A stretch of 64,000 nt of DNA from Candidatus Thermofonsia Clade 1 bacterium (GTDB lineage: Bacteria > Chloroflexota > Anaerolineae > Aggregatilineales > UBA2796), in the NCBI GenBank assembly GCA_002794705.1, contig PGTK01000002.1, positions 62,001 to 126,000 on the forward strand, in the 5' to 3' direction. The notes under the pieces are model-generated. The model worked only from the letters and a program-made list of their open reading frames with translations. It made no database searches and was not told the origin of the DNA. Each line of letters begins with the position of its first letter. Position 1 is the stretch's first letter. This document shows positions 16,462 to 25,511 of the stretch, in pieces. The position numbers and the translations under genes were made by a program.

Positions 16462-17861
16462 GCGGTTTTGAGCGCTTGCTGATCGAATTCCTGCTGCATT
16501 TCGCCACAGCGGAGCAATTGAACGCCTTCTTTGGCGATCCACGCGCCGTAGCGCTGCTGATCGGCGCTCTAGTTGCCGTAGCAACGGCATTGTGCGGCGT
16601 TTTCCTCGTCTTGCGCAAAATGGCAATGACCGCAGACGCGATCAGCCATTCTGTACTATTCGGGATTGTGGTAGCGTTCCTGACCATGTTGGCTCTGGGA
16701 CAAACGCCCGATCTGAGTGCGCCGCTCCTGCTGATCGGTGCGACGGCGGCGGGAGTCGGCACGGTCATCCTGACTGAGCTGATCGAACGCTCAAAGTTGG
16801 TCAAGGGCGATGCAGCGCTCGGTCTAGTTTTTCCATTTCTGTTCGCACTTGCTGTGATCCTAGTCACGCGCTATGTCCCAAACGTCCACCTGGATACCGA
16901 CTCGGTCTTAGTGGGTGAGATCGGCGTGGCATGGGCAAACGCCAACAGTCACTGTTTCGCCAATTGCGAGCCAGTCACGATCACAGACAATGATCCACGC
17001 GCTGAAATGGCGCGCCGATGCATCAATTGCGCCTCAGAAGGCATTTCGCCGCGCAGTCCCCGCGCCATCTTCGAAGAATATTGCAGCAATTGCGGCACGT
17101 TCAGCGCGGCTGAAGCATGGCAACGCCGCCTGATCAGCACGCCGCCGAAATTAGTGTTCGTGCCACGCGCCCTGATGCCGCTTGCCGCTATCACGCTGAT
17201 CAACCTGCTCTTCGTGCTGCTCTTCTATAAAGAGCTGAAACTGGCAAGTTTCGATCCCGACTTAGCAGCCGCCTTCGGCTTCAGACCCGCGCTGCTGAGC
17301 TACGCGCTGCTGATCTTAGTCAGCCTGACAGCGGTCGCAGCCTTTGATGCGGTCGGCGCGATTCTGGTCGTAGCCTTTTTCGTGATCCCAGCTGCTGGGG
17401 CGTACCTGCTGACAGATCGGCTATGGCAAATGTTCATCATTGCGCCCATCTTGAGCGTCTCAGCCGTGATGGGCGGCTATGAACTAGCGCGTGCGCTCGA
17501 TATCTCGATCTCAGCGGCTATGGTGAGCGTCTTATTCGCCCTCTTCCTGCTGATCTGGCTCTTTTCGCCACGTCACGGCTTGCTCTCTAGCTTGATCAGG
17601 CACTACCAACAGCGCCTCCTGTTCGCAGAGCAGTTGCTGCTCGGTCACCTGTACAATCATCAGCATACGGCTGAAGCAGAATCAGAAAGCGCGCAAGTCA
17701 CGTTGCACGAACACCTCAACTGGACGAGCGGCAAGACAGCACGTTGCCTCGCACGGCTGCGTGCCAAGCGTCTGGTGCAATTCGAGGCAGGACAAGTGCG
17801 CCTGACCGAGCGCGGCGAAGCGCTAGTGCGCACCTTCCGCCAAGAACTCATGGCGGGCTAA
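16458..17861 (+). CDS. Metal ABC permease with Cys-rich insert and C-terminal winged-helix domain
   Basis: 467 residues, about 170 longer than a normal ABC-3 permease. Residues 1-155 and 235-372 are the membrane domain (FLVLRKMAMTADAISHSVLF; coupling segment FYKELKLASFDPDLAAAFG). Between them, residues 156-232 form an insert with C166-x3-C170, C188-x2-C191 and C209-x2-C212, six cysteines that could bind zinc or iron. Because the next helix leads to the cytoplasmic coupling segment, the insert should face outside (inference). Residues 384-467 look like a DtxR/MntR-type winged helix (LHEHLNWTSGKTARCLARLR...VRLTERGEALVRTF). Chlamydial YtgCR is a known permease-repressor fusion. Tail-to-tail 4-nt overlap with the GT4 gene. 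Confidence 0.87.
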   Translation: MSGFERLLIEFLLHFATAEQLNAFFGDPRAVALLIGALVAVATALCGVFLVLRKMAMTADAISHSVLFGIVVAFLTMLALGQTPDLSAPLLLIGATAAGVGTVILTELIERSKLVKGDAALGLVFPFLFALAVILVTRYVPNVHLDTDSVLVGEIGVAWANANSHCFANCEPVTITDNDPRAEMARRCINCASEGISPRSPRAIFEEYCSNCGTFSAAEAWQRRLISTPPKLVFVPRALMPLAAITLINLLFVLLFYKELKLASFDPDLAAAFGFRPALLSYALLILVSLTAVAAFDAVGAILVVAFFVIPAAGAYLLTDRLWQMFIIAPILSVSAVMGGYELARALDISISAAMVSVLFALFLLIWLFSPRHGLLSSLIRHYQQRLLFAEQLLLGHLYNHQHTAEAESESAQVTLHEHLNWTSGKTARCLARLRAKRLVQFEAGQVRLTERGEALVRTFRQELMAG

Positions 17862-18958
17862 CGCGCCACAGCTTGCCGATAGACCTCCAAAGTTTTCTGG
17901 GCGGCGCTCTCCCAAGAAAAGCGCGCTAGATTGGCACGTCCCTTAGCGCGCAGCGCCTCACGGAGCGCTGAGTCGCGCAGGCAAGCGCGTAACGCCGTCA
18001 CAAGGTCAGCTGTATCGTACGGATCAAAGTAATAGGCGCCTTCGCCTGCGATCTCTGGCAAAGACGCCGCCCGCGAACAGACAAGCGGCACATCCGCCGC
18101 CTGCGCCTCCAATGCAGGCAGACCGAATCCCTCATAAAGCGACGGCAAGACGAACAACTCAGCGCCATTGAGCAAAGTGGGCAAGTGCGCGTGCGGCACA
18201 TAGCCCGTCGTGCGCACACGCCCAGTCAGGCGCTCAGGCGCGACGTTCGGCGGCACCTTGCCAATCAGCACCAACTCATGCGGAAACTCAGTCTGAAGCT
18301 GGGCGAAAGCCTCCAGCAAGCGCGGGATATTCTTGTGCGGATAGCCGCCGCCAATCGCTGCGATATACGGCTGATGAATAGCATACTGCGCCCGAATCGC
18401 CGCTGCTTCAGCGCCAGAGCAAATCGGCGCTATGTTGCCTGCACCTGAATGAATCACGTCAATCTTTTCAGCCTCAAGGTCCAAATGCGCGATCATCTCG
18501 CGCCTAGCAAACTCAGAGACGGCGATGACTCGCCCAGCGCGTCGGCTGCCGCTCGCCGTGAAAAAGATGACAATCCGCCGCCGCAATGCCGACATATCCT
18601 CGCTCAGCACGACAAAGCGCGTATCATGCAGCGTCACCACGCTCGGACAGGGTAAAAGCAGCGGCGCAATCGTGTTGAGCGAGTGCAACACATCAAGGCG
18701 ATGGCGGCGCGCCAAAAACGGCAAGATCGCCTGCTCATAGGCATAGCGCACAACGCGATTCTGAGGCGAGATCGGGCAGATGACTCGGCGCAAATTCGGC
18801 GCCTCAGCAGGGAAATCAGCGAGATCGCGGTTGAGGTACAGATAATAGATATTATCGGAATCGAGCCTCAAGATCGCCCTGATCAGCTGCTCAGCGTAAA
18901 TAGAGGTGCCGTTGATCACGCCCCTGCGCAAATACAGCACATTCCAGCCGATTCGCAT
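17858..18958 (-). CDS. Glycosyltransferase family 4, tandem paralogue B
   Basis: 366 residues from ATG 18958, which overlaps the upstream paralogue's stop by one base. GT4 features: TLHDTRFVVLSED, RVIAVSEFARREMIAHLDL (acceptor lobe), GGYPHKNIPRLLEAF and VLPSLYEGFGLPALEAQAA with the E-x-F-G-x2-x-x-x-E donor site. It is closely related over its whole length to the gene just upstream on the same strand, and the last 80 residues are almost the same, which marks a tandem duplication. A longer ATG at 19015 would run into the neighbour and is rejected. Role: sugar addition in surface polysaccharide assembly; sugar unknown. Confidence 0.9.
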   Translation of the reverse strand: MRIGWNVLYLRRGVINGTSIYAEQLIRAILRLDSDNIYYLYLNRDLADFPAEAPNLRRVICPISPQNRVVRYAYEQAILPFLARRHRLDVLHSLNTIAPLLLPCPSVVTLHDTRFVVLSEDMSALRRRIVIFFTASGSRRAGRVIAVSEFARREMIAHLDLEAEKIDVIHSGAGNIAPICSGAEAAAIRAQYAIHQPYIAAIGGGYPHKNIPRLLEAFAQLQTEFPHELVLIGKVPPNVAPERLTGRVRTTGYVPHAHLPTLLNGAELFVLPSLYEGFGLPALEAQAADVPLVCSRAASLPEIAGEGAYYFDPYDTADLVTALRACLRDSALREALRAKGRANLARFSWESAAQKTLEVYRQAVAR

Positions 18959-20067
18959 CAGCGTCCCGCCACCTTTCGATAGACCTCCAGCGTCTGGCGC
19001 GCCGTCTGCTCCCATGAGAAGCGGGCTAAGTTCGCACGCCCCCTAGCACGGAGCGCCTCGCGCAACGCCGAATCGCGCAAGCACGTCCGCAGCGCTGCTG
19101 CAAGGTCAGCCGTATCGTACGGATCAAAATAATAAGCGCCCTCGCCCGCTACCTCAGGCAACGATGCCGCTCTAGAGCAAATCAGCGCCACATCCGCCGC
19201 CTGCGCCTCAAGCGCGGGCAAGCCAAAGCCCTCATAAAGCGAGGTCACTACAAAAACGTCGGCGCCGTGCATCAAGACGGGCAAATGCGCATCGGGCACA
19301 TAGCCTGTCATATGCACACGCTCGCCCACGCGCTCGAGCGCGACGTTGCGCGGCAACTTGCCGATCAAAACCAAAGTGTGCGGAAATTCGCCCCGAATCT
19401 GGGCAAATGCCTCCAGCAAACGTGGCACGTTCTTATGCACGTAGCTGCCGCCAATTGCCGCGATGTACGGCTGAGTCACGCCATACTGCGCACGGATCGC
19501 CGCTGCACTCTCCGCGTCTGGCAACGCGCTCTCACTCGGACTCATGCTCAAATAGACCACGTCAATTTTCTCAGGGCGCAAGCCAAAGTGCGCGATCATC
19601 TCGCGCTTGGCAAACTCAGAATCCGTGATGACCCGCGTAGCGCGCCGTGCGCCATTGCCCGCAAAAAAACGGATCACTTGCCGCCGAAAGCCGCGAATAT
19701 CACCCGTCAGGGCTGGGATCATGAAGCGCGTATCGTGCAACGTCATCATGCTACGACACGGCAAAAAAAACGGATGAGTCATGTGCAGCGAATGCAGGAT
19801 ATCCAGCTTGTGACGCCATGCGTGCAACGGAATGCGCACCTGCTCATGGAAATAGCGCGGCAAGCGCTGATGAGGCAAAAAATTGTAGACTACAGGCTGA
19901 AAGTTTGGCGCAGGCATGGCGAACTCCGCCGCCTCACGGTTCACATAGACGTAGTAGACGTTCTCAGAGTCAAGCCGCGCCAATGAATCCAGCAGGCGGC
20001 GTGCATAGATGTAGGCGCCATCCACACAGCTGGGACGCAAATACAAAATGTTGATGCCGATTCGCAT
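18958..20067 (-). CDS. Glycosyltransferase family 4, tandem paralogue A
   Basis: 369 residues. Same architecture as its downstream neighbour: MRIGINILYLRPSCVDGAYI at the start, TLHDTRFMIPA, RVITDSEFAKREMIAHFGL, GGSYVHKNVPRLLEAF and VTSLYEGFGLPALEAQAAD with the nucleotide-sugar binding glutamates. The C-terminal 80 residues match paralogue B nearly perfectly while the N-terminal acceptor half has diverged, as expected if the two enzymes share a donor but have different acceptors. Divergent from the flippase gene, so both lie in one surface-polysaccharide locus. Confidence 0.9.
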   Translation of the reverse strand: MRIGINILYLRPSCVDGAYIYARRLLDSLARLDSENVYYVYVNREAAEFAMPAPNFQPVVYNFLPHQRLPRYFHEQVRIPLHAWRHKLDILHSLHMTHPFFLPCRSMMTLHDTRFMIPALTGDIRGFRRQVIRFFAGNGARRATRVITDSEFAKREMIAHFGLRPEKIDVVYLSMSPSESALPDAESAAAIRAQYGVTQPYIAAIGGSYVHKNVPRLLEAFAQIRGEFPHTLVLIGKLPRNVALERVGERVHMTGYVPDAHLPVLMHGADVFVVTSLYEGFGLPALEAQAADVALICSRAASLPEVAGEGAYYFDPYDTADLAAALRTCLRDSALREALRARGRANLARFSWEQTARQTLEVYRKVAGR

Positions 20068-20095
20068 AGAAGCCTGCTATCATGCCGAATGCGGC

Positions 20096-20101
20096 TATAA
20101 T
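20096..20101 (+). promoter_or_regulatory. -10 box of the flippase operon
   Basis: A perfect TATAAT within CTATAATAG. The reverse strand reads TATTAT at nearly the same place, so the site could also serve the divergent GT4 gene. It makes the ATG at 20082 unlikely as the flippase start because that codon lies upstream of the box. Confidence 0.45.
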
Positions 20102-20144
20102 AGCGAAGGTTAGCGTGGATGGGCAAGCAGAGCGAGCAGTGAGC

Positions 20145-21650
20145 ATGGCGTCGAACGTCAAGCGCAATGTCATCTACAACATCTTAGGCGGCGCCTGGTC
20201 AATTGCGCTGAACCTGATCCTAGTGCGCGTCCAGCTGCAAACGCTCGGCACTGAGGCATACGGACTGGTCAGCTTCGGGCAGACCCTAATGCTGATGAAC
20301 ACGCTCTTCGACTTCGGACTCGCCACAACGCTCATCCGCAGCATCGCGGCTGAGCGCGAGAAGGCACTCGCCTTCGTCCGCAGCGCCGCCGCGCTTTACT
20401 GGCTGTGTGCCCTGCTGATCGGCACGCTGATCTTCCTCGCCGCAGAGCCGTTAGCGCTCAGCTGGCTGCGCCTTGAGCGAGTCGCACCCGATGAAGCGAT
20501 CGCTGCATTGCGCCTGTGGGCAATTGCTATCGCCTTCAATCACCTGATGTACCTCTATGTTGCCCTGCTGAGCGGCGCACAACGCCTAGACCTGCTCAAC
20601 GCCGTCAAAGCGCTGTACATCAGCTTGTATCAAGGCGGCGGCGCGCTCCTGCTCATGGCGACAAGCAGTCTGCTCAGCTTCATGCTCTGGAACGCGCTAA
20701 CGTCGGTCATTGGCGCCGCGATCTACGCACTTGCCACGCGCCGTGCGTGGCGCCCACTGCTCAGCCTGCCGCGCCTAGCGTGGTCAGCTGTGCGTCCGCT
20801 GCTCAAGCAGATGTTCAGCGTCTACGGCACGGTCATCCTTTCGCTGATCCTGATCCAAGTTGATCGCCTCTTCATCAGCCGCCTGCTGCCGCTGACCCAA
20901 CTCGGCTTCTATAACACCGCCTTCATCATCATTCAAGGCATTGGGACGCTACAAGGATTCCTCAGCACGGCGCTCCTGCCCGCCCTAGCTCACGATCACG
21001 GTGCTGCCGACTCTGAGGCGTTCACACGGCACATGCGCCGTCTGCTGCAAGTCATGCTCTATGTGATCGCGCCGCTTGTCTTCGCCTGCATCGCCTTCGG
21101 ACGCGAAATCTTGCTGCTCTGGACAACGCCTGAGGCAGCCGAAGGTGCCTCCCGCGCCATGGCGCTGTTAGCGCTCGGATCGCTCCTGAACACGATCTCA
21201 GCCGCCGACTACACAGCCGCGACCGCCACTGCGAACGCCGACGTGATCGTGCGCGTGAACCTCTGGCTGACCGCGCCATATGTGGCGCTGATGTACGCCA
21301 TGATCCTCACGCTAGGCATCGAAGGCGCCGCCCTGACATGGATCGAGCTGAATTTCATCTATCTATTCACACAGCAGCCCGCTGTGCATCGCAGACTGTT
21401 CGGCACGTACCGTATCAGCTGGATAGCGCGCAACGCAGCGCCTTTTCTGCTCTTCAATGCGCTGATCTTCAGCATGGCGCGCCTGCTCTATGGCGCACTG
21501 CCCAGCCCGACTCTGATAACTGGTCTCGTGTTTATGATGGTTGCGCTTGCGCTAAGCCTGATCGCCTGCACTGCCCTGTTGGACACTGATCTGCGGCGAA
21601 GCGGTCTGCGTATGCTAGAGCGCGCCATACCGCACAGAAGGATCGCCTGA
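20145..21650 (+). CDS. Wzx-like oligosaccharide flippase
   Basis: About 501 residues with 12 or more hydrophobic segments, the layout of the polysaccharide transporter family that moves lipid-linked repeat units across the membrane. NVIYNILGGAWSIALNLILV and LGTEAYGLVSFGQTLMLM near the start are characteristic (A-Y-G-L in the first loops). The start at ATG 20145 is preferred since a TATAAT lies at 20096; the frame is open up to ATG 20082, and GTG 20139 is another choice. The stop overlaps the methyltransferase start as TGATG. First gene of a three-gene plus-strand operon. Confidence 0.87.
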   Translation: MASNVKRNVIYNILGGAWSIALNLILVRVQLQTLGTEAYGLVSFGQTLMLMNTLFDFGLATTLIRSIAAEREKALAFVRSAAALYWLCALLIGTLIFLAAEPLALSWLRLERVAPDEAIAALRLWAIAIAFNHLMYLYVALLSGAQRLDLLNAVKALYISLYQGGGALLLMATSSLLSFMLWNALTSVIGAAIYALATRRAWRPLLSLPRLAWSAVRPLLKQMFSVYGTVILSLILIQVDRLFISRLLPLTQLGFYNTAFIIIQGIGTLQGFLSTALLPALAHDHGAADSEAFTRHMRRLLQVMLYVIAPLVFACIAFGREILLLWTTPEAAEGASRAMALLALGSLLNTISAADYTAATATANADVIVRVNLWLTAPYVALMYAMILTLGIEGAALTWIELNFIYLFTQQPAVHRRLFGTYRISWIARNAAPFLLFNALIFSMARLLYGALPSPTLITGLVFMMVALALSLIACTALLDTDLRRSGLRMLERAIPHRRIA

Positions 21651-22597
21651 TGAGCGTGAATTGTCCCTATTGCGGCACACAAGCCGCCTTTCTGCTCTAC
21701 GCCCAAGATGAGAATCGGCACAGCACGTCCGAGACTTTCACCTACTACCGCTGTCCCAGCTGCGGACTGATCTTCCTGCATCCCTTGCCTGCCGATCTGA
21801 GCGCGTACTACGTAGGCAATTATCACGCGCAACCTGCCACTGAGTCCGAGCGCGCCTTACACAGCCGTCTGGAGGCGATCAAGCTGGCATATGTGCAGCG
21901 CTGCGCGTGCGGCAAGTCTTTTTTAGAGATCGGACCGTCTTACGGCGCGTTTTTGCGCCTTGCCAAGCAGGCAGGCTTCACGCCAGAGGCGATTGAGCTG
22001 GATTCCGAGTGTGTTGCGGCACTGAACAGGGAAGGCCTCCCGACTCTTCAAAGCGCTGAGCCTGCGCAAGCGCTCAAGGGACTCGGTCAGTATGATGTGA
22101 TTGGCATGTGGCACGTGATCGAGCATCTGCCCACTGCATGGGATGTCATCGCAGAGGCGGCACGTCATCTTGCGCCAAAGGGAATCCTGATTGTCGCAGC
22201 GCCCAATCCGCAAGCGCTGACCTTCCAGCTCTTCAAAGCGCGCTGGGGCTATCTGGACGCGCCGCGCCACGTGCATCTCCTGCCCATGCGCCTCGTAGAG
22301 GGCGTGGCGCGTCAAAACGGACTCGTGCCAATTCTGCGCAGCGCAAACAACGCCGAGTCGCGCTGGCACAACTTCGCAGCATGGCGCAGCAGCCTGATCA
22401 ACTTGATCGGCAAAGGGCGCGTGCAAGCCGCGCTCAGTTTGCCACAGAGCGCTGATCAGCCACGCTCACGGGGATCACGGCTGAAGGCGCGCTTGTTCCG
22501 CCTTGCCCTACGCGCCCTGATCCTAGCTGCCGCGCCGCTAGAGCTGACAGGCGGGCGCGGCAGCGTCTACACGCTGATCTTCAGGAAGCCCGCATGA
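21650..22597 (+). CDS. SAM-dependent methyltransferase with N-terminal zinc ribbon
   Basis: 315 residues. The first 45 residues have CPYCG and CPSCG, a zinc ribbon, followed by LIFLHPLPADLSAYY. The Rossmann methyltransferase core follows: FLEIGPSYGAFLRLAKQAGF is motif I, AIELDSECVAAL the acidic loop, YDVIGMWHVIEHLPTAWDVI motif IV and the post-motif GILIVAAPNPQALTF. This is the Methyltransf_23 type that often acts on sugars or lipids in polysaccharide clusters. Overlaps the flippase upstream and the GT2 downstream (ATGA). Confidence 0.88.
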   Translation: MSVNCPYCGTQAAFLLYAQDENRHSTSETFTYYRCPSCGLIFLHPLPADLSAYYVGNYHAQPATESERALHSRLEAIKLAYVQRCACGKSFLEIGPSYGAFLRLAKQAGFTPEAIELDSECVAALNREGLPTLQSAEPAQALKGLGQYDVIGMWHVIEHLPTAWDVIAEAARHLAPKGILIVAAPNPQALTFQLFKARWGYLDAPRHVHLLPMRLVEGVARQNGLVPILRSANNAESRWHNFAAWRSSLINLIGKGRVQAALSLPQSADQPRSRGSRLKARLFRLALRALILAAAPLELTGGRGSVYTLIFRKPA

Positions 22598-23670
22598 GCG
22601 CGCCAGAATTCTCGATTGTTATCCCGACTCGAAACGGCGAACGCTATCTCGCCGCCGCCATTGAGAGCGTGCTTGCCCAAAGTTACTCGCACTGGCGCCT
22701 GCACATCCTCGAAAGCGGCTCAACCGACGGCACACTCGCGCTTGTAGAGCGCTATTTGAGCGATCCGCGCATTGCGCTGCACAGCACGCCCGCCGATCAG
22801 CCGCCGCTCGATATCTTAGGCAACTGGGCGCGCATTTTGAGGCTCGATCTGAGCGACTACCTGACCATTCTCGGTCATGATGACCTGCTTGACGCTGATT
22901 TTCTGGCTGAGATCGCAGCGCTGATCGCCGCTGAGCCGAACGCCTCGCTCTGGCTGACACACTTCAAGCTAATTGACAGCGACGGCGCGCTAATTCGCCC
23001 TTGCAAGCCGTTTCCGCCGCGCCTAGACGCCGATGAATACCTGTACGGCTTGCACACGCGCCGCCTCGAGAGCTACGCTACAGGCTATGTCATGCGCAGC
23101 AGCGATTACATCCGACTCGGCGGCATTCCACCCTTGCGCAACTTGCTCTACGCCGATCTGCTCCTGTGGTACCGCCTGATAAGCCTAGGCTATTTGGCGT
23201 GCAGTCCGCGCTATGCCTTCAGCTACCGCGTGCATGAGCAGAGCATGTCCTATGCCATGCAGCTGAGCGATTGGTATACTGCCTCAGAGCAATACCTAAC
23301 GGGGCTGGCAGAGAGCGATCACTTCAAAAATGAGCGACACAAACGCGCTGCCTATGCCTGCATCGCCCATGAGCTGAAACGCGCCCTCTATCGCAGCCTA
23401 CTGACCCTAATCTTGGACGGCACTGCTGAAGATCGGCGCGCCTTTCGCCAAATTGAAGCCGAGATCGCGGCGCGTGCAGCGAAAGCAGGCATCACGGGCT
23501 ACCGCGATTGGCGCGTCCGTCTCTTGAGGCTGATTGCCGCCTTGCCGAGTCGGCGCCTACGCCGCGCCCTTGCCCTGCCAATCCAGCTGTGGCGCGTTAG
23601 ACGTGCCAAGCGCCTAACTCAACGCGCTCAAGCGGATCGAAGTCGCCTTCCAGAGTCAGGTCGCCCGTGA
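22594..23670 (+). CDS. Glycosyltransferase family 2
   Basis: 358 residues. N-terminal GT-A domain: FSIVIPTRNGERYLAAAIES, LESGSTDGTLALVERY and the metal-binding LGHDDLLDADFLAEI in place of the D-x-D. After about 230 residues the sequence becomes basic and helical with no membrane helices at the end. It would add a sugar at the cytoplasmic face to the growing lipid-linked unit that the nearby flippase exports. The last 74 bases overlap tail to tail with the asparagine-synthase-like gene on the other strand. Confidence 0.9.
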   Translation: MSAPEFSIVIPTRNGERYLAAAIESVLAQSYSHWRLHILESGSTDGTLALVERYLSDPRIALHSTPADQPPLDILGNWARILRLDLSDYLTILGHDDLLDADFLAEIAALIAAEPNASLWLTHFKLIDSDGALIRPCKPFPPRLDADEYLYGLHTRRLESYATGYVMRSSDYIRLGGIPPLRNLLYADLLLWYRLISLGYLACSPRYAFSYRVHEQSMSYAMQLSDWYTASEQYLTGLAESDHFKNERHKRAAYACIAHELKRALYRSLLTLILDGTAEDRRAFRQIEAEIAARAAKAGITGYRDWRVRLLRLIAALPSRRLRRALALPIQLWRVRRAKRLTQRAQADRSRLPESGRP

Positions 23671-25483
23671 TATGGCGAGCGTGCCAGAGCTGAAAGGCTA
23701 GGATCAGCCAGAGCGTCCGTGCCTCGTTTGCAGCGCCGCTCTGATGTGCCGCGATTAGGTCAGCGACTGCCTGTGGTACAAAAATATCGGTTGCAGCAAG
23801 GCGCTCTGGACTCAAGTAGCGCTCCAGCAACGGCTTGAGGGCGCCACGTAACCAGATCGCTGCCGCTGCAAACGGATCGCGCTTGGGACGATGCAACAAC
23901 TCCGACGGCACAAGGTCTGCCACTGCGTGCCGCAGCACCATCTTGTAGCCGTTGCCACGCAACTTATGGCATAACGGCGTGTGCAAAGCAAAATTGACCA
24001 GCTGATGATCCTCAAAAGGCGCCGCAATCGGCACATCAAAGGCTGCGCTAATCTGATCGAGGCGCATGTTAGCGCACTCAGCTAACCACAGACTCAAATT
24101 GGCGAAGGCAATACGGTCAGCGAAGTAATGCGTGCGCGGCGCGCTCAGCACAGGACGCAGAGTCTGTGCAAGCTGGCTGTAAGCGCCTCTGGCAAGCGCC
24201 GAGTCAATCAGCAAATGCGGCAGACGCTCAAGGGCGGTCAGGCGCATCCAAGCAAGGTAGCGGCGCACGGAGTCGGTCTCACGGGCGTGAGCAGCAAGAC
24301 GTTTGAACTTGGCAGGCAAGCTCGCTAACAGCGGCGTCATGACTTGGCGCAACAGCCGCGGCAACTGCAAATAGCGCTCCAAAAGCCGATCCGTGCGGTA
24401 GAGGCGCTGACCGGCGAAGAGTTCATCGCCCCCTTCGCCGCTCAGCAAGCGCTGAACGCCGTGTTCACGGGCAAGCGCGACTGCATAAACAAGCGGCACA
24501 ACCGAAGGCTGACTGCTTGGCTCATCCAGTGCAGCAAAAATATGCGGCAAAATGGCGGCAAGCCGCTCATCGTTTGGCACAGTGATCGCATAGTGCTGCG
24601 CGCCGATCTTGCGCGCTGTGAGCGCAGCAAAGTGCGCATCCGTATGCAGCGACGTGCCAGAGACAGGCGCGTAGCGCGCTGTGAAGGTCGCCACTTGTCC
24701 GTTGTGCTGGGCGATCAGCGCCGTCACAGCCGCTGAGTCTATGCCGCTTCCGAGCAAGGCACCAACTGACTGAGCGCCCTGTACACGCACCTTGACCGCC
24801 TCATCGAGGGTTTGGCGTAGACGCTGCACCGCATCTTCAAAGGCGATGCGCCCATTGCTGATCGTATCCATACGCGGACGCCAAAAGCGATCAATTCGGT
24901 AGCCATGCTGATCAACCAGCATGTATTCCGCTGCGCCCAGCTTGCGCACGCTCTGAAAGAGCGTGTGTGGCGGCGGCACATAGCCGAGACTTAAGTAGTA
25001 GGGCAGAGCCTCAGCATTGACGGCAGGCTGCAAACGCTCTGAGGCGAACAGACGCCGCGCCTGCGTAGCGAAAAGGAATTCTGTGCCGTGTGCGGCATAA
25101 TAGAGCGCCTTTTCGCCCATGCGGTCGCGGGCGAGGATCAGCCATTGGCGTTGTGAGTCCCAGATAGCCAGTGCGAAGGCGCCGTGCAGACGCTCTAGCA
25201 CTTCCACGCCCCAAGCGAGGTAGCCATGTGCCACAAGCGCCGCAGCACGCCCCGCCTCAATGGGCTGCGCAAGACCGTTCGCCTCAAGCATACGCCACAA
25301 AGCAGGGCTGTTATAGAGTATGCCGCTGAAAGCGACTTGTACGCTTGGCTCAGCGTGATATGCCTCAGGTGTTGCGCTCAGAAGCAGCTTGCCGTGTGTA
25401 TGCAGAGGTAAACCCTCTGCCATACGTGCTACCAGCTCAGAATCAGCACCCTTGATGTCGAAGTGCCCTAGAATTACGCTCAT
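23597..25483 (-). CDS. Asparagine synthase-like protein lacking the glutaminase cysteine
   Basis: 628 residues with the two-domain order of AsnB. The start reads MSVILGHFDIKG, with no Cys2 nucleophile, and no alternative upstream start supplies one. The N-G-E-I-Y-N glutamine-site motif is SGILYN (53-58), so the glutaminase domain is probably dead. In the synthetase domain the pyrophosphate loop is LGSGIDSA (244-251) instead of L-S-G-G-x-D-S-S, while SGEGGDELFAGQ is intact. It may use ammonia, or amidate or modify a sugar or amino acid of the polysaccharide. Located beside flippase, methyltransferase and GT2, as such proteins often are. Confidence 0.85.
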   Translation of the reverse strand: MSVILGHFDIKGADSELVARMAEGLPLHTHGKLLLSATPEAYHAEPSVQVAFSGILYNSPALWRMLEANGLAQPIEAGRAAALVAHGYLAWGVEVLERLHGAFALAIWDSQRQWLILARDRMGEKALYYAAHGTEFLFATQARRLFASERLQPAVNAEALPYYLSLGYVPPPHTLFQSVRKLGAAEYMLVDQHGYRIDRFWRPRMDTISNGRIAFEDAVQRLRQTLDEAVKVRVQGAQSVGALLGSGIDSAAVTALIAQHNGQVATFTARYAPVSGTSLHTDAHFAALTARKIGAQHYAITVPNDERLAAILPHIFAALDEPSSQPSVVPLVYAVALAREHGVQRLLSGEGGDELFAGQRLYRTDRLLERYLQLPRLLRQVMTPLLASLPAKFKRLAAHARETDSVRRYLAWMRLTALERLPHLLIDSALARGAYSQLAQTLRPVLSAPRTHYFADRIAFANLSLWLAECANMRLDQISAAFDVPIAAPFEDHQLVNFALHTPLCHKLRGNGYKMVLRHAVADLVPSELLHRPKRDPFAAAAIWLRGALKPLLERYLSPERLAATDIFVPQAVADLIAAHQSGAANEARTLWLILAFQLWHARHITGDLTLEGDFDPLERVELGAWHV

Positions 25484-25511
25484 CCCACGCCGAAAAGACA
25501 GTACAGCTGCT

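Noticed and set aside
19267..19986. 239-codon ORF antisense to GT4 paralogue A
   Set aside because: Shadow ORF; its partner strand has clear GT4 motifs and its composition is biased (His, Arg, Gln).
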